In this document: in pieces, positions 1 through 10,785 of the stretch
How the letters are laid out: every line of letters starts with the position of its first letter
How positions within the stretch are numbered: position 1 is the first letter of the stretch
Assembly (NCBI GenBank): GCA_037501455.1
Contig: CM074865.1
Span: 40,468,501-40,532,500 of the forward strand
Length of the DNA stretch: 64,000 bases
Direction: 5' to 3'
Origin: Lantana camara
Taxonomy: Eukaryota > Streptophyta > Magnoliopsida > Lamiales > Verbenaceae
Translations under genes and position numbers: made by a program
The notes under the pieces: model-generated
Database searches by the model: none
What the model was told of the DNA's origin: nothing
What the model saw: only the letters and a program-made list of their open reading frames with translations

Positions 1-888
1 TTCATAACATTCATAATATTCATAAATTCATAATGCATATCAATTAATCTAAAATCCATTTAATAAGCATAACACATATTATTCAAATTCACATTTAGGA
101 ATAAAACAAATAAAACGTTCAATCAAAAGTCGGTAATTAAATACGCGAAATGGAAATCAATTAATTTCAATAATTAAATTAAATCAAATAATATTTAAAA
201 TATATAATAAATATATATATAATATATAATAAACATATATAATATAACAAATATATACTAATACATAATAACATATAGTATATATAATATATAAATATAT
301 ACATACTCACACAAGCATGCACGTACATACACAAACACAAATATATAATATATATTGTACACACACACAACACACCCATGCATGCATTTACTATAATACC
401 ATGCACACAATTCACAGCCATGCATATACGCACACACATTACACAATTATACATAATATATACATATACGCATGCAATTACACACACACACAAGCATTTA
501 TATATACATTATATACACAAGCCATGCATGCAAAACTCCATCAGTTCAAGCACACACACACAACACTAAACACCGCAGCCAAGCATTTAAACAGCAGTAG
601 CAGCAGATCCTGGAAAATGCAGCAAAAGAGATCAAGGAAAACGGGGTGACACCCCCGTGTCACCTCCCAAACCTAGACCGAGACACCCCCGTGTCTCGGT
701 ACAGCAATACCAGCCCACACAGCACCCCCGTTGCACGCCGGAAAAGCAACAACGACACCCCCATGTCGCACAGCAGCAGTCTCCCCTGTTATGACAGCAA
801 AAATCGCGCGGAAAAGGCAGCCATTTCCAGCAAGAAAGAAGGCAACCAAGGCAGCTAAACTTTACGTCCGAAAAGTCGGGGCGTTACA
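1..888 (-). repeat. LTR of array, leftmost copy (partial)
   Basis: This matches the other two array LTRs and is cut by the window start. The minus-strand LTR begins at 888 with TGTAACGCCCCGACTTTTCG. It holds palindromes (645-768), CA/TA microsatellite DNA (about 180-570) and an AT-rich stretch. The short open frames over the microsatellite are low-complexity and not genes. Confidence 0.9.
645..768 (-). other. Palindrome cluster in array LTR (leftmost)
   Basis: Four short inverted repeats share a C-rich centre. They are GGTGACAC-CCCC-GTGTCACC (645-664), arms CCGAGACAC/GTGTCTCGG around CCCC (678-699), a weak GCACCCCCGTTGC (722-734) and CGACACCCCCATGTCG (753-768). The first two would form stems of 8 and 9 bp in RNA. 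Function is unknown. Confidence 0.8.
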
Positions 889-902
889 ATCTCTCCCCCT
901 TA
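889..902 (-). other. Polypurine tract, array copy 1
   Basis: On the minus strand an AAGGGGGAGAGAT purine run lies directly before the LTR start TGTAACG. This is the expected plus-strand primer site of an LTR retrotransposon. Confidence 0.85.
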
Positions 903-921
903 AAAGAATCAGTCCTCGGAT

Positions 922-1356
922 TCACTGTTCGCTCGGAAACAACTCGGTGTGAAACCTTTTCATCTTATCCTCCGTCTCCCACGTAGCCTCTTCGGTTTTA
1001 TCACTTCTCCAAAGAACCTTGACTAGTGGAATACGCCGATTTCGAAGTTCTTGAAACTTTCGATCCGATATCTTTATCGGCTTCTGAACGAAGGTGAGAT
1101 CCAGTTCTAATTCCACTTCTTCAGCCGGTAGAACCTCGGACTCGTCTCGATAATACTTTCGGAGCTGTGAAACATGAAACACGTTATGGATTCCAGTCAA
1201 ACTCGGAGGCAGGTCCAGTCGATAGGCCGTATCCCCAATCTTCTCCAAAATCTCATACGGTCCCATACACCGAGGGTTTAATTTTTCTCCCCGTCCAATC
1301 CTTGAGAACCCTTTTCGTGGGGAAGCCTTTAAGAAAACCCTATCTCCAATCTCAAA
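922..1356 (-). pseudogene. Integrase C-terminal region and chromodomain, copy 1
   Basis: The reading starts at [20 protein letters not shown], the post-core region of chromovirus integrase. It continues through GPYEILEKIG and GIHNVFHVSQLRKYY and ends in a chromodomain-like stretch (IPLVKVLWRSDKTEEATWE). In chromoviruses this domain is thought to guide insertion to heterochromatin. The same frame stays open upstream to 1554, but that part is an out-of-frame reading of the integrase linker. The preceding catalytic core is deleted, so this is an orphan tail about 145 residues long. Confidence 0.88.
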
Positions 1357-2672
1357 CTCCAAATTCCATCGAAACCTCCTCTCACTCTTGGTAATCCCGA
1401 AACAAAATCCATAGTTATTTGTTCCCATTTCCATTCCGGGATAGGTAATGGTCGAAGTAGCCCCGATGGCTTTTGATGTTCGGCCTTTACCACTTGACAA
1501 GTCATACAATGCTTCACGAAGTTGATAACATCCCGTTTCAATCCATTCCACCAATAGAATTGCTTAAGATCCTTATACATTTTGTTCCCTTCGGGATGTA
1601 TCGAATACCCTGACCGATGGGCTTCCTCAAGAATAATCCTTTTTAACTCTTTCGAGACAACAACTCTATTCTTGAATCTTAAAAGTCCCGTATCATCAAA
1701 CCCAAACGGACACTCTGAATCAGCTAATTTCTGAACCTCGGGATCAATCCTCTGAGCATCAAATAATCTCTGTTTAAGATCTGGTTGAACCGTAATAATC
1801 CGAATACTAGCCCTCAGTCTGAACAACTCATTCTCATCTCCAATCTCCACTTTCACATTGGACACGCTAGCTTTCCGGCTAAGCGCGTCCGCGACCAAAT
1901 TGGCTTTGTCGGGATGGTATCGGATTGTACACTCATAATCCGCCAAAAGTTCCATCCAACGCCGTTGTCTCTTGTTCAATTCCTTTGGTGAGAATAAGTA
2001 TTGGAGACTCTTGTGATCGGAAAAGACCTCGAATGAAATTCCATAAAGATAGTGTCTCCACTTACCCAAAGCAAAGATCACTGCCGCTAATTCCAAATCA
2101 TGAGTGGGGTAGTTCTGTTCATGCCCTTTCAATTTCCTTGAGGCATAGGCGATTACTCTTCCATTTTGCATCAACACACATCCCAAACCTTCCTTTGAGG
2201 CGTCCATATAAACTGTATATCCTTCTGTACCTCCGGGAAGTGCTAATACAGGAGCGGTGGTCAACTTTTCCTTTAAAAGTTGAAAGCTAGCCTCACATGC
2301 CTCGTCCCACTCAAACTTAACCGCTTTCTTAGTCAATCGGGTTAACGGAGCCGCAATCTTTGAGAAATCCTGTACAAATCTCCGATAGTAGCCTGCCAAA
2401 CCCAAGCAATTCCTTACTTCTGAAATATTTTTCGGGCTTTGCCATTGAATAACCGTCTCAATCTTAGAAGGGTCTACTTCCAAACCTTTCCTTGAAATAA
2501 TATAGCCCAAAAATGCTACCCGATCAATCCAGAACTCGCATTTGCTAAACTTAGCATACAACCGATGTTCCCTTAAGGTCTCCAACACAATCCTGAGGTG
2601 CTTAGCATGATCCTCCGGAGTTCTCGAATAAACCAAGATGTCATCTATGAATATTACCACAAACTTATCCAA
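1357..2672 (-). pseudogene. RT C-half, RNase H and integrase zinc domain, copy 1
   Basis: The frame opens at the RT catalytic strand ([13 protein letters not shown]). It passes the RT thumb ([20 protein letters not shown]) and RNase H ([19 protein letters not shown], then [10 protein letters not shown] and VADALSRK). The integrase zinc-binding segment with its CMTC pair follows, then [19 protein letters not shown]. After GIW the sequence jumps to the integrase tail in another frame. About 230 residues are missing, including the second Asp and the Glu of the DDE triad. RT and RNase H are otherwise well preserved, but an upstream frameshift separates them from the RT N-half. Confidence 0.9.
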
Positions 2673-2745
2673 ATAGGGCCGGAAAAAATTCGATGCATCA
2701 TATCCATAAAAGCAGCCGGAGCATTAGTCAATCCAAAAGGCATAA

Positions 2746-4455
2746 CTACAACTCGTAGTGTCCATACCGGGTGTTAAATCCCGTCTTCGGAATGTCCTCT
2801 TCCCGGATCTTCAATTGATAGTATCCTTGTCTCAAGTCCAATTTTGAGTAAATCCCCGAACCTTGTAACATGTCGAATAAATCCTCAATATGGGGCAAAG
2901 GATACTTATTCTTTACGGTCATCCGATTAAGCTCCCGGTAATCTATGCACATTCTTAAGGTTCCATCCTTTTTCTTAACAAAGAGAACCGGAGCACCCCA
3001 AGGTGACGAACTTGGCCGTATATATCCAACTTTGAGCAATTCCTCTAATTGAACCTTTAACTCTTTCAATTCGGCCGGTGCCATCCGATACGGAGTCTTA
3101 GAATACGGTGTGGATCCTGGATGTAAGTCAATAACGAACTCAATCTCACGGTCTGGTGGTAAGGAACTCAAATTCTCCGAAAACACATCGGAGAAATCCT
3201 TAACAACCTCGGTATCCTCCAACTTAACTTGATCTTTCGGCCTATTAAGAAGGTAAGCAATAAATCCCGTTGCTCCTTCTCTCATCAACTTGTGAGCTTC
3301 CATATAAGACAAGAGAGATACCGTTCTTGATCCACTACCAATCACCAATTCGTTACCCAAAATCACCTTCTTCGCAAAACAATCAACATTGACCCGATGC
3401 CTGGACAACCAGTCCATACCCAAGATAACTCCATACCTCTTCATGGGCATAACAATTAAATCAGCCGGATACTCTTTCCCTTCAATCAAAACTGAACACT
3501 CCCAAACCAACTGATCTGTCTGAAGACTCCCTCCAAGTGGCGAACTCACCAAATAACAAGAAGAAAGACAGATAACAGGCAAGCACAGAGTAGCAACTAA
3601 GTCACAAGAAATAAAGGAATACGTGGCACCCGGATCAAAGAGTGCATGAATGCTCATGTTATGTATGCATAAGGTACCTTCAACCACGGCTGTGGGATCA
3701 ATCTCTGCATCTTGCTCCTCACCCTCGAGGGCGTAAGCACGAGCCGGGATCATTGGCCTTTGAACTCGTCTTTGAAATTCGGGGTTCCTGTAAGGACATG
3801 TCTTTGCCATATGGTCGCCTTTTCCGTATATAAGGCACAATTTCAACCTCCTCCGACAGTTATAAAAATTGTGAGTTGGTCCTCCACAATGTGTACAAGG
3901 AGCTTGAGCCAATCTTGCCTCACTCGGACCTTGTCGATCCCTCGTTGGTGTAGGCAAAGCTTTTGGAACCGGTGGAGTTGGTCCTCCCATTCTTGGCTTC
4001 TTAAACGGACCCTTCGGAGGAGGAGTAGCTTGAATCATCGGCCTCTTTCCCGAATTCGATCCGGAACCTCTTTCCATAGGAGCTCTAAAAATCGAATCCT
4101 TCTTCTTGAATTCCTCCTTTTGCGTAGTAAACTGTCGGACTCCAGATATCCTCTCCAAACGAATCAACCAACCCTCCGAGACGGCACCGTCAATAAAACC
4201 GGAAAATCGAGGGGGGTTGTAGCTCAGAAACACCCCATGAGGGTCTCTATTATTATGGTTTGGTGGAGGAGCTTGTTGTTCTGCCTGTTGTGGTGGGGGA
4301 GCTTGAGCCCTCCTATGCTCGACATAGTTAAAAACTGCTTCCATAAAATTCCCCATGTCCATTGGTGGTGCTTGTGGTTGGGGTGGAGGCGTAGGAGATC
4401 GGTCATGATGACGACGATATCCGGGAGATCTCTCACGGTGTCTACGCGGAGGCAT
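2746..4455 (-). pseudogene. gag - protease - RT N-half, copy 1
   Basis: The first ATG is at 4455 ([11 protein letters not shown]), preceded in frame by a TTG codon. The N-terminus is Pro/Gln-rich. The retrotransposon gag core is missing: FTTQ joins directly to KEEFKKKD. A knuckle [14 protein letters not shown] follows, then a second one damaged to [14 protein letters not shown] (second Cys is Tyr). Protease shows [10 protein letters not shown] and [13 protein letters not shown] runs through [10 protein letters not shown] and [11 protein letters not shown] to RYGHYE. A one-base deletion near 2751, relative to copy 2, breaks the frame. A second shift shared with copy 2 lies near 2690, where MHRIF reads into SGPIW. 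Confidence 0.92.
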
Positions 4456-4626
4456 CCTGTTCAAGAAATACTGAAATGCATGTTATTTTTAGTCCATGCA
4501 TGCAAGTGCAATTGATTCGATCAAAATTCAGAATTTAAAGCACGCAAGCACGTAAACAATGCATATGCAACACATTGACAAGTTGTTCCTAAAGCCGAAC
4601 GACCTAACTGACTCAACACGACACTA

Positions 4627-4661
4627 GAGCCCGGGTTTTGCAACCCTAAGCTCTGATACCA
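4627..4661 (-). promoter_or_regulatory. Primer-binding site and overlapping stem-loop, copy 1
   Basis: The minus strand reads TGGTATCAGAGC at 4661-4650, complementary to the 3' end of initiator tRNA-Met, eight bases from the LTR. The PBS end GAGC starts a potential hairpin. Its outer stem is GAGCTT/GGGCTC (two G-U pairs in RNA), its inner stem GGGTT/AACCC, and its loop GCAA (4627-4653). Confidence 0.85.
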
Positions 4662-4669
4662 CATAAGGA

Positions 4670-7007
4670 TGTAGCACCCGAGCGTGAGGTACCACATCCC
4701 CCGCACCGGGACCCGACCCGTATATGAAATGGAAGTCCATACACGTGCCAAATCCACGGCGAATGGGGATAAAACACACACGCTATGCTAGGCGGGACTA
4801 ACCCTTAAACCAATCAACTCAAGAATCATAAAATCAGAGTTAAAATAATACGCGGAAGCAAGACTAACATAGCATATAAACAATGAGCCACCAAGCTCCA
4901 AAATAGATATACAAAAGCATTCAAGTGTTCAACGGCGCTCATGGCCTACAAAATCATAACGCTCCAAGCATAAACTATAATCAAATACAAAAGCAATGAG
5001 AGTATGAACAAATGAGACTGAAAAGAAGTGCTAAACATAAATGCAAGACCTAGACGACTTGTATTCCCGCCTAGCACTCCTATACCTGCACAAAACAACT
5101 GAAAACAACCGGGTTCAGTCTAAAAGAGACTGGTGGGTATAAACACGGGGCATAAGATATATAATATCGCATAAATTAAACACATACATGCAACCCCTAA
5201 TCCCGTGTGAAGTTTGATAAGACTTTCCCAGGTGGTTACAACAAAAGAAAACATCAACGGGATTACGATGTTCATATTCATTCATAATTGTTCATAAGGG
5301 TTTATGGCCCGGGGAGTGGGCGTGCACAATCTCCAACCTACTCCAATGTAATCATAATTAATTATTCAATCATTCATTATCATACATAAATCTTTTGTGC
5401 TCATAAATACATGATCATAATCATTCATATACACCTTCTTCCTCCGGGTGGTGGACGGGCTTGCAAGACCCGGCCACCGGTTCATACATAGGCCAATGGG
5501 GGTACATGAATCCCCAAGGGCACTCAGCTCCCATTCCTCGCTAAAACTCCTAGCGAGGGCCGGTATCACCGTAGTTTGGTTGGGACAAGTACATGGAATC
5601 CCCGTCAGCCCTTGCTTCCTCGGTTAGCCACATATACTAAGTCCCGGGGCCCGAACAAGCATAAATATAAATGTGTCTCGCCAAACATAAGGTAGGGTTT
5701 CATAAATAAAAAGGGGGTCATACGTTTGAAATCATTTACCCGAAATGACTCGATATATATAAATATACGATTTTGGCTTAAAACTTTGCACATAAGGGAT
5801 ACATAGGGTTGTCTTAACTATTAGAAGAAAAACCCACCTTTACCAAAGCAAAAGAAAGGCACAAGCGTCTCAAGGCTCGCCCTCGTCTCTGACCAAACCC
5901 GAATCTGTGCAAAAGAAAAGGTATGAGACTCAATGACCACATATGACGCTCGGCAATGAAGTGAATATGACATGAATGCATAAATGATCATATTATATCA
6001 ATAAAATGTTCATGTGCACTATTAAGAAACTTAAAACATATAACCAAATCATTCGTTCGTATATTTCATTCAATTTCATAAATTCATAAATTCATATAAA
6101 TTTCATAAATTCATAACATTCATAATATTCATAAATTCATAAATTCATAATGCATATCAATTAATCTAAAATCCATTTAATAAGCATAACACATATTATT
6201 CAAATTCACATTTAGGAATAAAACAAATAAAACGTTCAATCAAAAGTCGGTAATTAAATACGCGAAATGGAAATCAATTAATTTCAATAATTAAATTAAA
6301 TCAAATAATATTTAAAATATATAATAAATATATATATATAATATATAATAAACATATATAATATAACAAATATATACTAATATATAATAATATATAGTAT
6401 ATATAATATATAAATATATATATACTCACACATGCATGCACGTACATACACAAACACAAATACATAATATATATTGTACACACACACAACACACCCATGC
6501 ATGCATTTACTATAATACCATACACACAATTCACAGCCATGCATATACGCACACACATTACACAATTATACATAATATATACATATACGCATGCAATTAC
6601 ACACACACACAACCATTTATATATACATTATATACACAAGCCATGCATGCAAAACTCCACCAGTTCAAGCACACACACACAACACTAAACACAGCAGCCA
6701 AGCATTTAAACAGCAGTAGCAGCAGATCCTGGAAAACGCAGCAAAAGAGATCAAGGAAAACGAGGTGACACCCCCGTGTCACCTCCCAAACCTAGACCGA
6801 GACACCCCCGTGTCTCGGTACAGCAATACCAGCCCACACAGCACCCCCGTTACACGCCGGAAAAGCAACAACGACACCCCCATGTCGCACAGCAGCAGTC
6901 TCCCCTGTTATGACAGCAAAAATCGTGCAGAAAAGGCAGCCATTTCCAGCAAGAAAGAAGGCAACCAAGGCAGCTAAACTTTACGTCCGAAAAGTCGGGG
7001 CGTTACA
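4670..7007 (-). repeat. LTR of array, middle copy (2338 bp)
   Basis: This complete LTR is shared by the two array units, with TG/CA ends (plus strand TGTAGCACCC...GGCGTTACA). Against the 3.8 kb LTR at 25633 it lacks about 1.5 kb just inside the 5' end. The sequence jumps from GGACGTAAAG straight to TTTAGCTGCC, near 6980. Much of U3 is probably gone. It carries a palindrome cluster, CA/TA microsatellites and the near-terminal motif GTGCGGGGGATGTGG (4692-4706). Confidence 0.92.
6764..6887 (-). other. Palindrome cluster in array LTR (middle)
   Basis: The layout is as in the leftmost LTR. GGTGACAC-CCCC-GTGTCACC is at 6764-6783, the CCGAGACAC/GTGTCTCGG hairpin at 6797-6818 and CGACACCCCCATGTCG at 6872-6887. 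The two main stems are unmutated although surrounding bases differ between copies. Confidence 0.8.
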
Positions 7008-7021
7008 ATCTCTCCCCCTTA
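7008..7021 (-). other. Polypurine tract, array copy 2
   Basis: The minus strand AAGGGGGAGAGAT adjoins the LTR start, identical to copy 1. Confidence 0.85.
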
Positions 7022-7040
7022 AAAGAATCCGTCCTCGGAT

Positions 7041-7475
7041 TCACTGTTCGCTCGGAAACAACTCGGTGTGAAACCTTTTCATCTTATCCTCCGTCTCCCA
7101 CGTAGCCTCTTCGGTTTTATCACTTCTCCAAAGAACCTTGACTAGTGGAATACGCCGATTTCGAAGTTCCTGAAACTTTCGATCCGATATCTTAATCGGC
7201 TTCTGAACAAAGGTGAGATCCGGTTCTAATTCCAATTCTTCAACCGGTGGAACCTCGGACTCGTCTCGATAATACTTTCGGAGCTGTGAAACATGAAACA
7301 CGTTATGGATTCCAGTCAAACTCGGAGGCAAGTCCAGTCGATAGGCCCTATCCGCAATCTTCTCCAAAATCTCATACGGTCCCATATACCGAGGGTTTAA
7401 TTTTCCTCCCCGTCCAATCCTTGAGAACCCTTTTCGTGGGGAAGCCTTTAAGAAAACCCTATCTCCAATCTCAAA
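7041..7475 (-). pseudogene. Integrase C-terminal region and chromodomain, copy 2
   Basis: This is almost the same as 922-1356, with a few substitutions (for example EKIADRAYRL against EKIGDTAYRL). It begins at the same deletion junction before FEIGDRVF, and the chromodomain-like end IPLVKVLWRSDKTEEATWE is intact. It is not joined to any intact integrase core. Confidence 0.88.
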
Positions 7476-8787
7476 CTCCAAATTCCATCGAAACCTCCTC
7501 TCACTCTTGGTAATCCCGAAACAAAATCCATAGTTATTTGTTCCCATTTCCATTCCGGGATAGGTAATGGTCGAAGTAGCCCCGATGGCTTTTGATGTTC
7601 GGCCTTTACCACTTGACAAGTCATACAATGCTTCACGAAGTTGATAACATCCCGTTTCAATCCATTCCACCAATAGAATTGCTTAAGATCCTTATACATT
7701 TTGTTCCCTTCGGGATGTATCGAATACCCTGACCGATGGGCTTCCTAAAGAATAATCCTTTTTAACTCTTCCGGGACAACAACTCTATTCTTGAATCTTA
7801 AAAGTCCCGTATCATCAAACCCAAACGGACACTCTGAATCAGCTAATTTCTGAACCTCGGGATCAATCCTCTGAGCATCAAATAATATCTGTTTAAGATC
7901 TGGTTGAACCGTAATATTCCGAATACTAGCCCTCAGTCTGAACAACTCATTCTCATCTCCAATCTCCACTTTCACATTGGACACGCTAGCTTTCCGGCTA
8001 AGCGCGTCCGCGACCAAATTGGCTTTGCCGGGATGGTATTAGATTGTACACTCATAATCCGTCAAAAGTTCCATCCAACGCCGTTGTCTCTTGTTCAATT
8101 CCTTTTGTGAGAATAAGTATTGGAGACTCTTGTGATCGGAAAAGACCTCGAATGAAATTCTATAAAGATAGTGTCTCCACTTACCCAAAGCAAAGATCAC
8201 TGCCGCTAATTCCAAATCATGAGTGGGGTAGTTCTGTTCATGCTCTTTCAATTTCCTTGAGGCATAGGCGATTACTCTTCCATTTTGCATCAACACACAT
8301 CCCAAACCTTCCTTTGAGGCGTCCGTATAATATATCCTTCTGTACCTCCGGGAAGTGCTAATACAGGAGCGGTGGTCAACTTTTCCTTTAAAAGTTGAAA
8401 GCTAGCCTCACATGCCTCGTCCCACTCAAACTTAACCGCTTTCTTAGTCAATCGGGTTAACGGAGCCGCAATCTTTGAGAAATCCTGTACAAATCTCCGA
8501 TAGTAGCCTGCCAAACCCAAGCAATTCCTTACTTCTGAAACATTTTTCGGGCTTTGCCATTGAATAACCGTCTCAATCTTAGAAGGGTCTACTTCCAAAC
8601 CTTTCCTTGAAATAATATAGCCCAAAAATGCTACCCGATCAATCCAGAACTCGCATTTGCTAAACTTAGCATACAACCGATGTTCCCTTGAGGTCTCCAA
8701 CACAATCCTGAGGTGCTTAGCATGATCCTCCGGAGTTCTCGAATAAACCAAGATGTCATCTATGAATATTACCACAAACTTATCCAA
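7476..8787 (-). pseudogene. RT C-half, RNase H and integrase zinc domain, copy 2
   Basis: The domain order matches copy 1, from [13 protein letters not shown] to [16 protein letters not shown]. Extra damage is a 4-bp deletion in RNase H near 8328, a TAA stop at 8039-8041 (Arg in copy 1) and a TAG stop at 7745-7747 (Glu in copy 1). The integrase core deletion has exactly the same junction as copy 1. Confidence 0.9.
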
Positions 8788-8799
8788 ATAGGGCCGGAA

Positions 8800-10571
8800 A
8801 AAATTCGATGCATCATATCCATAAAAGCAGCCGGAGCATTAGTCAATCCAAAAGGCATCACTACGAACTCGTAGTGTCCATACCGGGTGTTAAATCCCGT
8901 CTTCGGAATGTCCTCTTCCCGGATCTTCAATTGATAGTATCCTTGTCTCAAGTCCAATTTTGAGTAAATCCCCGAACCTTGTAACATGTCGAATAAATCC
9001 TCAATATGGGGCAAAGGATACTTATTCTTTACGGTCATCCGATTAAGCTCCCGGTAATCTATGCACATTCTTAAGGTTCCATCCTTTTTCTTAACAAAGA
9101 GAACCAGAGCACCCCAAGGTGACGAACTTGGCCGTATATATCCAACTTTGAGCAATTCCTCTAATTGAACCTTTAACTCTTTCAATTCGGCCGGTGCCAT
9201 CCGATACGGAGTCTTAGAATACGGTGTGGATCCTGGATGTAAGTCAATAACGAACTCAATCTCACGGTCTGGTGGTAAGGAACTCAAATTCTCCGAAAAC
9301 ACATCGGAGAAATCCTTAACAACCTCGGTATCCTCCAACTTAACTTGATCTTTCGGCCTATTAAGAAGGTAAGCAATAAATCCCGTTGCTCCTTCTCTCA
9401 TCAACTTGTGAGCTTCCATATAAGACAAGAGAGATACCGTTCTTGATCCACTACCAATCACCAATTCGTTACCCAAAATCACCTTCTTCGCAAAACAATC
9501 AACATTGACCCGATGCCTGGACAACCAGTCCATACCCAAGATAACTCCATACCTCTTCATGGGCATAACAATTAAATCAGCAGGATACTCTTTCCCTTCA
9601 ATCAAAACTGAACACTCCCAAACCAACTGATCTGTCTGAAGACTCCCTCCAAGTGGCGAACTCACCAAATAACAAGAAGAAAGACAGATAACAGGCAAGC
9701 ACAGAGTAGCAACTAAGTCACAAGAAATAAAGGAATGCGTGGCACCCGGATCAAAGAGTGCATGAATGCTCATGTTATGTATGCATAAGGTACCTTCAAC
9801 CATGGCTGTGGGGTCAATCTCTGCATCTTGCTCCTCACCCTCGAGGGCGTAAGCACGAGCCGGGATCATTGGCCTTTGAACTCGTCTTTGAAATTCGGGG
9901 TTCCTGTAGGGACATGTCTTTGCCATATGGTCGCCTTTTCCGTATATAAGGCACAATTTCAACCTCCTCCGACAGTTATAAAAATTGTGAGTTGGTCCTC
10001 CACAATGTGTACAAGGAGCTTGAGCCAATCTTGCCTCACTCGGACCTTGTCGATCCCTCGTTGGTGTAGGCAAAGCTTTTGGAACCGGTGGAGTTGGTCC
10101 TCCCATTCTTGGCTTCTTAAACGGACCCTTCGGAGGAGGAGTAGCTTGAATCATCGGCCTCTTTCCCGAATTCGATCCGGAACCTCTTTCCATAGGAGCT
10201 CTAAAAATCGAATCCTTCTTCTTGAATTCCTCCTTTTGCGTAGTAAACTGTCGGACTCCAGATATCCTCTCCAAACGAATCAACCAACCCTCCGAGACGG
10301 CACCGTCAATAGAACCGGAAAATCGAGGGGGGTTGTAGCTCAGAAACACCCCATGAGGGTCTCTATTATTATGGTTTGGTGGAGGAGCTTGTTGTTCTGC
10401 CTGTTGTGGTGGGGGAGCTTGAGCCCTCCTATGCTCGACATAGTTAAAAACTACTTCCATAAAATTCCCCATGTCCATTGGTGGTGCTTGTGGTTGGGGT
10501 GGAGGCGTAGGAGATCGGTCATGATGACGACGATGTCCGGGAGATCTCTCACGGTGTCTACGCGGAGGCAT
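8800..10571 (-). pseudogene. gag - protease - RT, copy 2
   Basis: The ATG is at 10571. The protein is nearly identical to copy 1: Pro-rich N-terminus, deleted gag core (FTTQ joined to KEEFKKK), one good and one broken zinc knuckle ([14 protein letters not shown]), protease [10 protein letters not shown], and RT through [20 protein letters not shown]. Unlike copy 1 it reads through the RYGHYEF position. It then hits the same two-base shift after MHRIF near 8800 that separates it from the catalytic IDD strand. Confidence 0.92.
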
Positions 10572-10742
10572 CCTGTTCAAGAAATACTGAAATGCATGCT
10601 ATTTTTAGTCCATGCATGCAAGTGCAATTGATTCGATCAAAATTCAGAATTTAAAGCACGCAAGCACGTAAACAATGCATATGCAACACATTGACAAGTT
10701 GTTCCTAAAGCCGAACGACCTAACTGACTCAACACGACACTA

Positions 10743-10777
10743 GAGCCCGGGTTTTGCAACCCTAAGCTCTGATACCA
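10743..10777 (-). promoter_or_regulatory. Primer-binding site and overlapping stem-loop, copy 2
   Basis: TGGTATCAGAGC lies at 10777-10766 on the minus strand. The same PBS-overlapping hairpin (10743-10769) has outer stem GAGCTT/GGGCTC, inner stem GGGTT/AACCC and loop GCAA. Confidence 0.85.
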
Positions 10778-10785
10778 CATAAGGA

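Noticed and set aside
179..649. Open frames of 60-110 codons rich in Cys/Tyr/Val or His/Thr, repeated near 6300-6770 and 12400-12870
   Set aside because: They are translations of TA and CA microsatellites inside the LTRs, readable on both strands and without domain features.
645..768. Clustered short palindromes considered as a CRISPR array
   Set aside because: No constant direct repeat or regular spacers, wrong kind of organism, and they lie inside LTRs.
1357..1554. Start of the open frame that ends in the chromodomain (residues 1-66 of that frame)
   Set aside because: It is an out-of-frame reading of the integrase zinc/linker segment; only the part from FEIGD onward is real.
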